Assembly: GCA_022497155.1 (NCBI GenBank)
Contig: MU385735.1
Location: 124,001-188,000, forward strand
Length of the DNA stretch: 64,000 bases
Source of the DNA: Whalleya microplaca
Lineage: Eukaryota; Ascomycota; Sordariomycetes; Xylariales; Xylariaceae
Direction of reading: 5' to 3'
Both the position numbers and the translations under genes were made by a program. Positions 37,455-47,381 of the stretch are shown piece after piece; positions within the stretch are counted from its first letter, which is position 1; each line of letters begins with the position of its first letter. The notes under the pieces are model-generated. The model did no database searches and had not been told where the DNA came from. It was given only the letters and a program-made list of their open reading frames with translations.

Positions 37455-40001
37455 ATGAATTCTTTGCGACCTTTGCGACCTTCGGATGGTTCCAGTGACA
37501 ACGCACCAATCAAGTCAGGACCGACAGCAGGCTTCACGGCACCGGCGAACTTGTTAAGGAAGCACGCGGTTTGTTCTCAGTGCAGAATACGGAAGGTAAG
37601 AGAGAAAACTAGCAGCGTTGATGGATGAGCTTGTTGTGTTGGCTTAGAACACCGTATTCGATACCGACGGCTAATTCAACACTCTCCTAGGTACGATGTG
37701 ACGGGAGACCTGGCATGTGCCAAAACTGTGATCGTCTTGGTTTTGAGTGCTCGTTCCAGCAATCGCCTAGTTTGTCGCCGGGCCAGTACAAGGTGAAATT
37801 ACCAGAGCGGCGACGTCGAATGCAAGCTTGCATTCCATGTCATGCCAAGAAGACTCGCTGCCTAGGCGAATTACCAACTTGTTCCAACTGCCTCCGCAAG
37901 AATAGGCAGTGTACTTATCCAAAGGCGAAGAAACATGACCCTATCTCAGACGGTCGTAGCTCGGCTGAGGCTGCACAAGCCAGCGAGAAATCTTCGCAAC
38001 AATCAGTTGCGTTCCCCGGTCAAGATATTGGGAGTGAGTAGAGTCCGAATTACTTCAAGAACCAAATTTTTGTAAACGCGATATATCCGGGAGTCCTTAA
38101 ACACTGGGGAACATCCTATAAGTCCCAGTTACTCGCTGAACTCCGGAGAGAACATTCACACTGACACCGAATGCTACAGTGATGGAAGAAGTGGTGCTCG
38201 ATTCTGATCCTGAAATGGCAATGGGCCTGATGGAGGATTACTTTTGCTATCTTTATCCTCTCCCATCTTTTGCTTTTCTCCATAAACCGACTGTCCTGCA
38301 ACGATGCAGGGATAAGACAATGGATGAGACTTTGAAGCTTGCCATCTGCGCCATCACCTCGTTACAGCTTCAACGCAGTACTCTTTGCCACGATCTGTGG
38401 GCTCAGAAAGCCGAACAGTCGATCCTGCAGCACCTAGGTCGTCCGTCCATATTTCGCCTGCAGGCGCTGCTCCTCATCGTTCGCTACAGGATCGAGAGCG
38501 GCGAGTTCCGAACCGCGTTCATGTTAGCAGCACTGGCTGCTAGGACGGCATTGGCGCTCCGTCTGAACTACGAGCGCCCTGAACTCTCAGTCGTTGCGCA
38601 AGAGGCACGCCGGCGACTGTTCTGGGCTTTGTACTTGCTGGATGACTTTTTCTGCGTGGGGCTGAGAGAGTTCGAGCTATGCCCGGAGGAAACCATACAC
38701 CTCCACCTACCTTGCAACGACGATTACTTCGACGTGGACCGAAATAGCCATACATTGAGCGTGTTGCTCCGGCCCAACCCGCCCGAGAACACATTCAGCA
38801 TTGGCCTACGGGGCGCCCTCATCCGGGTGACATCGGCTCGAAGGGCGATCATGAGGTAAGCATATCCGCCCAATTTGATAATGGTTTTAAGTAAGCCTAA
38901 GGGACTTCCCACAGATTCAACCGCCGGGTTGGGCTAGGCGATGAGTTGCCGTCGACGATAGGCGAAAGCATCCGGAGATTCGAGGAGGATTTGAAGGCAC
39001 TTAAGGCCACCCTGGGGCCGCTTGACCAGTACTCGGTAACTAACCTTACTTGCTCCAAATGGCCAGCGCAGTTCGTGATGCTGCATTTTTCTTGGCATCA
39101 ATGCCACTGTGATTTGTATCGCCTGGGGATAGACGGTTTTAGTGAGGCTGCGCCATCGCCGGTGCTTGCCAGTATTCCCCCTGGCGATAGGAATGCTATG
39201 CAATGGAAGTGTATCGAGCACGCCGAGAACATCATCCGGATTCTCTCTGACTTCCTGAACCATAATAATGGCGGGTGCTTTCTCGAGCGTGATGCTGCTG
39301 TATGTGCGTTCGAGAGCGCACGCCTCATAATGTTTGGCTCTCGTATACCTGGAGCCGCTTCTACGCTCGACGTGGGGATTCAAAAGGCTAAACTGTCCCT
39401 CCGTTTGATGACAGAGTTTTATTCCTACTCCGCGTCGACCCAGTCACTGGTGAGTTATGTGCACGAATAATAGCTAGCTTCCCCTTTTCGATACTAATTG
39501 TTGTAGCGCAAGGATTTGGATCGACTCATTGCGAGTTACTCGGTAAGACTGGCTTTGCAGACGCAGGAAGGGCTGCCAGAGCCAAAGCCGCCGTCGACAA
39601 GATCATCTTCGAAAATATCGCAATGTGCAAACTCGCGCCAGCGCTTGTCTGTTCAGAGCTTACTGCTGCAATCTGACTTCGTGGACGACAGTAATGACAT
39701 TGTGGCACCTCCTCAAGGGGGCGATAGTCAGGCGAACGCAAACGGCGTGCACAACTCCATTCATACAGCTCGGCCGCGAGAAGCAAGCAGCAAGACGGTT
39801 TCCACGGCTACCGTGTCTAAGGACTCGGACAGAACTGGACAGGCACACCATAATAATGGGATCGTCTCGCCGCCTGGCCTAACCCTAGATGCAGGCCAAG
39901 AGGACGCCGGTCTGATTTTCAACCCGTGGATGGGTTTTCCGAGCAACGAAGACGTGTATGGAATGTCCCAATTCACCACGGGGCTTGACGAAGATTATTG
40001 A
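37455..40001 (+). CDS. Transcription factor with two tandem Zn2Cys6 domains and a fungal middle-homology region
   Basis: Nuclear DNA-binding regulator. Exons 37455-37595, 37691-38033, 38180-38855, 38915-39449 and 39507-40001 join in frame to 729 residues; introns have GTAAGA, GTGAGT, GTAAGC and GTGAGT donors. Domain 1 spans exons 1-2: VCSQCRIRKVRC...MCQNCDRLGFEC, spacing CX2CX6CX6CX2CX6C. Domain 2, about 35 residues later, is ACIPCHAKKTRC...TCSNCLRKNRQC with the same spacing. Both have all six cysteines. Exons 3-4 carry the fungal specific transcription factor region, with LQALLLIVRY and RRRLFWALYLLDDF. The C-terminus is low-complexity and acidic, a possible activation region. Most family members have one cluster. 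Likely regulates the divergent transporter (inference from position). Confidence 0.93.
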
Positions 40002-40763
40002 ATTAGCATAGTAGAGCTATTCTCATGCGCCTGTATATGCATCCAAAGCGAGAAGAGGAGGGGCTACTATTCCTGTGTATACTGGCATTCAGCGGCGTTG
40101 AGGTGTCTAGGTCCCCGAAGCATCGATGAACCAGGTGCTTAATATTTTAATGGGGTGTAAAATCATCTTTGACTGTGAGAATGCAGTGATCATGTCGTTT
40201 TACAAGACCTTGATCCTCGAGTTATACCTAAGAACTCAAAATTGACATATTGAATATTAACAATGTTACGATATATTATATAATATATATAGGATATCAC
40301 TGGCAGACGTAGTACTACATACCATGCCAACACTTAGTCAACAAGGCCGCTGAGCATTGTATAACTACAACATAGCCGGTCCAAGGTATTAGTGAGCAGA
40401 GCCTACTCCTCTGTAATTGCACGTACAGGAGCACCCGTTTAGCCCTGGCTAAGGCCTTTGACCAATATGCGTCTGTCTGAGCGCTACAGCTGACTTCATG
40501 ATTTTAAATATTATTCGATTATCACTCTCGCGACTCCTTGCTCCTAGAACTCGTCCCCAGGCCTTGTCCGCCTTTTGATCAGCCAATTCCAAAGACTGAT
40601 ATCAAGACTAATTATGTTATATAACCTGTGCGGTTGCTTAATTTTAGTTTCGACCCAGGACACGTTATTCCTTTCCAATCGTTGGGTTGGTCCCGTGGTG
40701 AAATCTGATCACGTTTTAATACTAAGGGGGGGCAATATGACTCGAGCCACTGTGCCTAGAAGT
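40002..40763. other. Spacer between convergent genes
   Basis: The zinc-cluster factor and the patatin gene end towards each other here. Nothing gene-like; both terminators must lie inside, and A/T-rich stretches at 40,240-40,300 are candidates. Confidence 0.6.
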
Positions 40764-43079
40764 TCATTTGACCGCTTCCTCGTCCGTATGGCTGTCAACG
40801 TCAGCATCTGAAGTATGCAAATCGCTAGTCTCGAGCTCAGCCTCGTTGCCCACAGTTTGCTGTGGCGAAGTCATAGATGCTGTCTCGGCCACAATACCGC
40901 TAACGCTGTCGTCAACGTCTGCTATGAGCATAGCCGACAGGTTGCTCTCCGGTAAAGGTTTCTTTGAAATAAACCCGCCCGTGCTCCCCGTCGGAGTTAT
41001 GGACTGGGAAAAATCAAAGGAGTCAGGCTCTGTCGCAGAAGTAGAAGACAGAATGGGGCTGGTCCTAGGCCCCGTCTCTAGAGGATGGCCATTTGGTAAT
41101 CTTCTAAGCTTAATCTTGGGTTTTGAACGCGGGTGGCGCATAGTCATCTCAAGACGTTCTTCCTCGTCTGTATCGTCATCTGTGATTTTGTATGGCGTGT
41201 CGTGGGCGAGATTTTGATGATGTGGATGTAAGAGATTACTGCCACTCGACCGTCGATGGCGATGTTTGAATTTCTCCTTTGACGAGGCGACCTCATTCTG
41301 AGCCGTGCTTGACACGATTGGCTCATGGCTCACCCCGTAGGCACCCGGTAGAGAACCGGCCGCCATCCTTCGCAAGTCTACCTGGCTCCTACTAAAGACA
41401 ACTCGGGCTCGTAAGGCATGGACAGCGCGGTCTAAGGCCAGTTCGATGGCACAACGATCGCGTATGCGAGATAATTTAGGCCAGGTCGCGCGCTCGCCTA
41501 GTAGACATGAGCGCAGCATGAACTCGGACGTCGGGTTTTTCAACACTTTTGGAAGGTCCCACACGCCTATCGCCGGAAGGATATTGATATCACCGGAGTA
41601 TTTCTGGCTCAAAATGGAACGCAATTTGCTGACCAGCGTGGGGAAGACGCCAATCTCAGCCATGAACTGCATCCTGTGTAACGCTTCACTTTTTGCTAGA
41701 GTGGTGATGGTATGCAGCCAGTCCGACTCCTCGTTATAGACTGACTGGTCTCCCGGACCGGGCGGAGGACACGGCGTGTCGTCCCTGGCGAGGAAAGGGA
41801 CGACATGCGGATTCACCTGAGAGACGATGAAGTGGTTGACATTGAACATCTCAGCAAGTCTCGTCATTGGAAGGTCGTTGTCGACGGAGCCATCGATCCA
41901 CATCTGGGGAGTGGGGTTCCACGTGCTGCGCTCGCCTGTCAGAGGGTTCTTCACCAGCAGCGGCGCAGCGCTGAAGACGAACGGGACAGAGCAGGAAGCG
42001 GCAACGGCGGACCATATCATGACATTGGGCGCCGTCACGTAGTTGAGCAACCGAGGCAACTCGTGTATGGAAGCCGAGGACACGCAAATATTACATATCC
42101 TCCTGGTTCGATTGTATGCTTCCTGGAATGTGATATCGCCAAGTAGGTTACGCATGACACGGGTCAAGTGCTTGATGTCGGACCAATTGCCTTCGGTCAG
42201 TAGCCTCCGTAGATGATCGAGGAGACCATCTTCGTTCCCTTCCTCCTCGAAGACGGCCAGGTCGCCGTGGGGGAATTCTTCCATCAGCTGAGGGATCTCA
42301 TCATCCGTTCTGGTACAGACGACAGCGCAGACGATGGAACCAGCGGAGGCGCCGGATATGATACGGGGTAGCAGCTTTGCCTCGAACATGGCCTTTAAGA
42401 CGCCGATATGTGTCATGCCGAAGGTGCCTCCACCGCTGAGCAGAAGAGCGCTCCGGCCAAAGCTCTGGCGGGCATAGAGCATCGCATCCAACAGGTCCTT
42501 GGGTTCCAAGTCGTCGCTAGAGAGGTGGTGTGCGCTCCGTTCCACCAAAGCAGTGATGGTCTGCAAGGTAGAGTCCACATATTGCTCTATCAACTTCTTG
42601 GTGCCGCAGTACGAGTGGCGGTAGAGATCAATGTTGCCCATGCCGCCGAGGTCGCGCGAGAGGGCGGTCCTGATGAGGTGCATCATGGCCCGCCTGTCCC
42701 AGTTGGAGCGGGCATGGTCGAGCTCTCGCAGGCGCATTTCCAAGAGGGCCGGGTTGTAGTCGCCAGTGGAGATATCGGCCTTCCACTCCTCGTTCCCCTC
42801 GAGGAGATCTAGCTCGTGAGCGGCGGTATCCCATTGTCGGAATGACTCGGCTTTCTGCATCCGAGCCGACAGTATCTGCTTGCGCTCCTCGAGTCTCCTC
42901 CCCTCGTCCCTCTGCTTCTGCGTCAGGCCATCTTTTAAGAAAAGGAGACCGTTCACGATTGTGGATATTGAAGAGGCCTTTCGAGACGAGGCGGCTGGCT
43001 GCTTGGCCTTGGGTGGGTTCTGGAGGAACGAGGGCTGAAGAGAGGGTATCGACGGGGGAAAGTCGATGATATGTGTCAT
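40764..43079 (-). CDS. Patatin-like phospholipase / triacylglycerol lipase with DUF3336 domain
   Basis: Lipid hydrolase of the fungal Tgl3/Tgl4/Tgl5-like group, expected on lipid droplets, releasing fatty acids from triacylglycerol or lysophospholipid. A single uninterrupted frame of 771 residues. Residues about 60-205 form the DUF3336 region (EERKQIL, FRQWDTAAHELD, DRRAMMHLIRTALSRDLGG). The patatin domain spans about 210-405: glycine-rich oxyanion loop SGGGTFGMTHIG (215-226), nucleophile elbow GASAG with Ser245, and catalytic Asp396 in DGS. The C-terminal 250 residues are Ser/Pro/acidic-rich and probably disordered, with an HRHRR basic patch. Start chosen at the first Met, 43,079. The catalytic dyad is intact, so the enzyme should be active. 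It stands alone, convergent with the zinc-cluster factor. Confidence 0.95.
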   Translation of the reverse strand: MTHIIDFPPSIPSLQPSFLQNPPKAKQPAASSRKASSISTIVNGLLFLKDGLTQKQRDEGRRLEERKQILSARMQKAESFRQWDTAAHELDLLEGNEEWKADISTGDYNPALLEMRLRELDHARSNWDRRAMMHLIRTALSRDLGGMGNIDLYRHSYCGTKKLIEQYVDSTLQTITALVERSAHHLSSDDLEPKDLLDAMLYARQSFGRSALLLSGGGTFGMTHIGVLKAMFEAKLLPRIISGASAGSIVCAVVCTRTDDEIPQLMEEFPHGDLAVFEEEGNEDGLLDHLRRLLTEGNWSDIKHLTRVMRNLLGDITFQEAYNRTRRICNICVSSASIHELPRLLNYVTAPNVMIWSAVAASCSVPFVFSAAPLLVKNPLTGERSTWNPTPQMWIDGSVDNDLPMTRLAEMFNVNHFIVSQVNPHVVPFLARDDTPCPPPGPGDQSVYNEESDWLHTITTLAKSEALHRMQFMAEIGVFPTLVSKLRSILSQKYSGDINILPAIGVWDLPKVLKNPTSEFMLRSCLLGERATWPKLSRIRDRCAIELALDRAVHALRARVVFSRSQVDLRRMAAGSLPGAYGVSHEPIVSSTAQNEVASSKEKFKHRHRRSSGSNLLHPHHQNLAHDTPYKITDDDTDEEERLEMTMRHPRSKPKIKLRRLPNGHPLETGPRTSPILSSTSATEPDSFDFSQSITPTGSTGGFISKKPLPESNLSAMLIADVDDSVSGIVAETASMTSPQQTVGNEAELETSDLHTSDADVDSHTDEEAVK

Positions 43080-45162
43080 GATGTAGACTGACTATAAGGT
43101 AGGTATTGCATTCTCAATGGCACCATTCCTCTCACTGAAGACCGTATGCCAGCTTTCAATGATAGTCGGTGACGGGACGCATAGGCGTAGGTGTAGGCGC
43201 GGGCGGAAATCGGAGACGGAGGGATGGGAGGTAGGGAGATGGTGATCGGAAAGGTCTCGGTTTTTAGCCAGGGCTGGGGCACTTCGGACGTTGGCGCATA
43301 CACATCACAGTAACGTTAGAATAGGAGAGTACATAGGCAAGAGCGAATGAAGGGCTGCGATTCTAGGTGTTGCATATATATGGACAGCTATATACCGTGT
43401 TGTGAGGTTCAATGGCTGAATGGAAGGCCGAAGGCGAAGGGCGGAGTGGCTGGATAAGTCGGGCAATGAGACAAAAGGCATAACAAATAGCGTCAGGACA
43501 CTTGAGCACAAGGTACCCGGTAAAGGAACCTAGAGCTAACAACAGCACACATACGCTATGTATGTACACACAAAGCAACGATACCTACTTCCGAGGCCTG
43601 CTAGGATTGTGTACATTTTGATGTATGTATGTAACAGGGTAGGTATGATCGGAAAGACGTCAGCGGGAGTAGGCAGGTGGACCTTGCAGGAACCATTGGC
43701 GAGCCTCGTGACTCGTGAGCCAAAGAAATTGAAAGAAAGTAAGATCAGGCGGGTCGGCCACAGCAGGGTTCCCACGCTTGCCCGGCAGGCCAGGTGCGCT
43801 TGCAACGGAGATTGATGTGGGGAGGTTTGAGGGGTAAAAGTACGGGGAAATGCTGCCATGCCTCCCAGCCTCCGTGCTTCCATCAATGTTGCTTCCCATA
43901 TTCTTCTCATCGACGGCGATGGTGGGGTTTCGACTGCCACTGCATATACCGACATCGATGTAGGTCAGTTCCAATATGATTGATTCACTGACAGTGTGCT
44001 TATCTACCTAGTCGAGCTGAAGGTTGTTAACAATTCATTTGACTCTCTTCCTTATTATCATCATTTGAACTTTGACACAAAATATTACTTGACTTACTAC
44101 GAAGTCACAGAGCTGACTGAATATGTTAATATTAGAAATGGCAACATAATGATCTACTTATCCAAGTTACCGACTCGGGTGAAGAAGAGTCACTCTCTAA
44201 GACTCATAGATCTACCCTCGTATGCAATAGAGTATAATCAGTATATATATATATGTATATTATGGTTCATACTTCCTCTTCACATATAGACACATACCCA
44301 TGTGTATAGATTGTTGAAATTAGATGCTAATAAACTGCCAGCGAAGCGTGGCCCATACTATCATCCCGAGTTGAAGAGACTCGACTTTCACATGCTTTTG
44401 TGCCATCCAGGTATTCTGTAGGCTGCGCACATGATTCTCAGCTGCATATGCGCCAACTTCAGATCACATCTTAGTTGTACACCGAAAAACCGCTACTGAG
44501 CTGACCTATAGTACCTTAATATGCCATGGTCGAGCCCCCTATGGCTTAGTCAATCACGACGTCTAGCCAATGTAACTATTCAGAAAGACTCTCCTCCTGA
44601 CCTATTAGTCTGTTGAAGCCGTTCCTTATTGGGCTGGCCACTAGGGGTAGAATGTATGCGTAGTGGGGTGCTCATCCCCGCTTAGTTGCCACATCTACAA
44701 GAGTCAAGTAGGTTACGCAGTAGTCTTTGGAATGGGGCAGAGAGAAATTATTGAATTATGTCCTCGTATGCGCATTGCGGTTTGCCGGGAGCGTTGTCGT
44801 AAATTTGTGATGGACTTTCTTGTCGCCTTTCTCACGTGGTGGTTGGTTAGTTGCCGTCCTTAGCGAGAGAGCCCTACCCCAGAGTCTAAATAGTATATGG
44901 CGCCTGGAGGTAATTGGATCCCAATTTGGGGCATATTATGAGGAAATAGTCGACGTATTAGAAACAGCTGGAGAAACTTGGACGTATTATGGCTGATTCG
45001 AGGCAACATCGCGTGACCATCTCCCATATAAGTTTTCGGGGTAGTACGTGAAGAATGACGGGGAAAAAACCCCCCTATTACCGTGTTGTCGCAATTCGTT
45101 TTGGTAGACCTGGGTCCTTGGGCTGGCTAGTTCGGTGCCGAACGACGAGTAATTTGAGCACG
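43080..45162. other. 2.1-kb spacer upstream of the lipase; no supportable gene
   Basis: Overlapping short frames on both strands around 43,540-43,980 have no recognisable domain and shadow one another. It contains promoter sequence for the lipase near 43,080-43,300. The stretch 44,000-44,300 is A/T-rich with a TA/CA run. Nothing else seen. Confidence 0.6.
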
Positions 45163-46555
45163 TCAATTATCTGAAAGTGTAGATGCGAAGGAATAAACTT
45201 CCGTCTTCAGTTCGCCAGCGACACCTTCTTCCACCCAGAAGTGTCCTGCTCCTGAGACTTCAACGGGACGAAATCCCGATTCTTCGGCACTGCCAAGTCG
45301 CTTTGCCCAATCGCGAATTTTCCTCAACATGACGAATCCATCTTGGTCACCATAAATGGCCAGAGTTGGGCTCCGGATGAGCTTCTCATCCGCTCCAGCC
45401 TGTTCCCTTTCCACCTCCCCACCATCATCCTTCATTGACAGAGGACTGCCTCTATTGCCGCTCCTCCGCGACCAGTTCGAGAAGGGATTGGCGAACGTCA
45501 TGGTAGCGAAATTTGTAGCGATCCCGATAGGAGGTGATACAACCAGATATGCACAGCGGAAATTGATCAGGTTATCGACTTTCTCCAGACACTGCTCCTC
45601 GTGTTCAGCTTCCTGAACCTGACCTTGGGAGTTGTGGCTAGTCCTTTTTTTATGAATCAGCTTTGTCCGCGCCAAAAGATCCTTGACGCCTCTTCTTATT
45701 CCCTCCTCGCGATCGGGGGAACGGCCTCTTGGTTTGTCGTGACTTTTTCGCGTAGTGTCCTCGTCGCCACCGACTCGCATTCCCAACGACTTCCTTGGTG
45801 AGGCTGGGGTGGTAAACAGCGCATTTTGTTGTTCGGCAAGGTGTTGCGCTCGTAGTCGAATATCGGCCGCGGCGGTATGGGTTGCAGGCAAGGCGAAGTA
45901 GTTCAGGATATCGCCGAGAGGAGGTAGCTTCGTCGTAACCATGGCACCATACGAATAACCAGCCAGAAGTAAAGTTGGAGAAGATGTGCCCTGGCCCGCG
46001 CCCACACGCGGGTGCTGTAAAGGGTCTAGATAGTGCATACTGTAGTAGGCGCAGTTAGTGTTTGTGCTGTTGTCTGCTCTGCTGCCTGCTCTCTCTGGGC
46101 AGCTTAGTATAGCTTGAATGGGCACTCACTAGTGAACGAGGAACCCGGCAACAGACATATAGTCGGCACGCTCAGGCTTTGACGTCCACGAAGTACGGCC
46201 GTCGGAAGGAGATGCACCTCTGTTAGTATTGGAATGTTTGTTAGTAACAGTTTCGTACAGAGAGGTTGGGGTTAGGGCCCCCGCCGCGAGCGTAGACGGA
46301 CCTGAAATTGAAAGTCGCGACAACGAAGCCCACTCGAAGCAAGGTGCCGGCAATGAGATCTACGATATGGTCATCGTAATCTCCTCCCAGAGGCGCGTAG
46401 GGATGTGCGACAACAGCGGCATGTCTTCGCCATGGTGGAATATGCGGTGGCATAGGTGACCCATTCAGGCACGCCGGGTGGTAGATGCGACAGGCGAGCT
46501 TGGTGTCATCGTGTATGCTAGGGAGCGTGAAGCTCAGAGTAGGCCTTGGGAGCAT
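45163..46555 (-). CDS. Alpha/beta hydrolase, COG2945-like (three exons)
   Basis: Serine hydrolase of unknown substrate, related to the small bacterial predicted alpha/beta-superfamily hydrolases (COG2945). Exons 46555-46302, 46219-46130 and 46039-45163 join in phase to 406 residues. Introns have GTCCGT and GTGAGT donors and CTAAC branch points before CAG acceptors. Seen motifs: HPYAPLGGDYDDHIV near the N-terminus, FNFRGASPS (the oxyanion-type FNFRG motif of the group, formed across intron 1), nucleophile GYSYG with Ser144, Asp in YGDQDGFV and His in GAGHFWVEE. A charged insert of about 80 residues rich in Arg/Lys/Glu separates the nucleophile from the acid residue, and it lengthens the protein compared with bacterial members. 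All catalytic residues are present. Confidence 0.9.
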
Positions 46556-47381
46556 TTTCTAGTTCCCTTGTAAAGGCAAGGCAAGGCATCGTGTTATTCA
46601 GACCGGCAAGAAGACTGGTAGATACATAGATGCTTCGTCGGGGACATTCATGTGCCCGGGTATGCGGTTTACATGGATTTAAATGATCGAAATGATAAGG
46701 GACATCGGATCTTACACATCTATGTACCGATTGGAGCGAGACCCGATTTATCAGTAATTCATGGATGATGTAATGGCTTCACAGGTTCAAAACATCCATG
46801 GATCCATGTATGTACATGACCATGACAAGGTTAGGTCATCTGAAGTATCAGGTGCAAGTACATGTACCATTCATGTATCTAGGTTAGGCCATTAAAGAGG
46901 TGAGGGGAGACGCTATGACCACCCACAGTAATATCTGAATAAGAGATAGATATCTATATGGCTGGGACTATTAGGTACGATAATACAATAAAACCTAGGC
47001 ACCTAGGTAGCTAAGTATACAGATACGTACGCAATGAGTACATGTACCTACCTAATCTTCTATTTTCTCTATATACTGTGTAGAAACTCGTAAGACTGGA
47101 TGAGTAGCACTTTGTAAAGCAATTTTAACAAGACCTTGACTGTCACGGGTCAGATGCCCACATAGAAAGAATTGTATGAGCCTGATGCCAAATGGTAAGT
47201 GAAAGAGGCTAGAGGTAACCCTAAGAACTCTCTGCGACTTTATGCTTAATCACACGCCTGATACGCCTTGCCCGGATGAACGCCTTCCAGCCATGATATT
47301 TTCATGATTCGTGCCCAAGTATATATGCAAATGTTTCTGATGCGGCCGGGCAAGGTCTAGCGAGAGGTCGAACGAGTCCTC
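46556..47381. other. Spacer between hydrolase and kelch-BTB gene
   Basis: No gene. It is notable for many short repeats of CATGTAC/GTACATG and CCTAGGTA/TACCTACC type between 46,640 and 47,060; these recur in other spacers of the window. Confidence 0.6.

Noticed and set aside
39526..39786. Minus-strand frame starting inside the zinc-cluster gene and ending with a signal-peptide-like segment
   Set aside because: Antisense shadow of the factor's last exon; no independent support.
41805..42812. Plus-strand frames of 110-134 codons under the lipase gene
   Set aside because: Antisense shadows of the patatin coding sequence, which has intact catalytic motifs.
43536..43974. Overlapping frames of 100-139 codons on both strands
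   Set aside because: No motif, no splice pattern, and frames shadow one another; composition is explained by a GC-richer patch.
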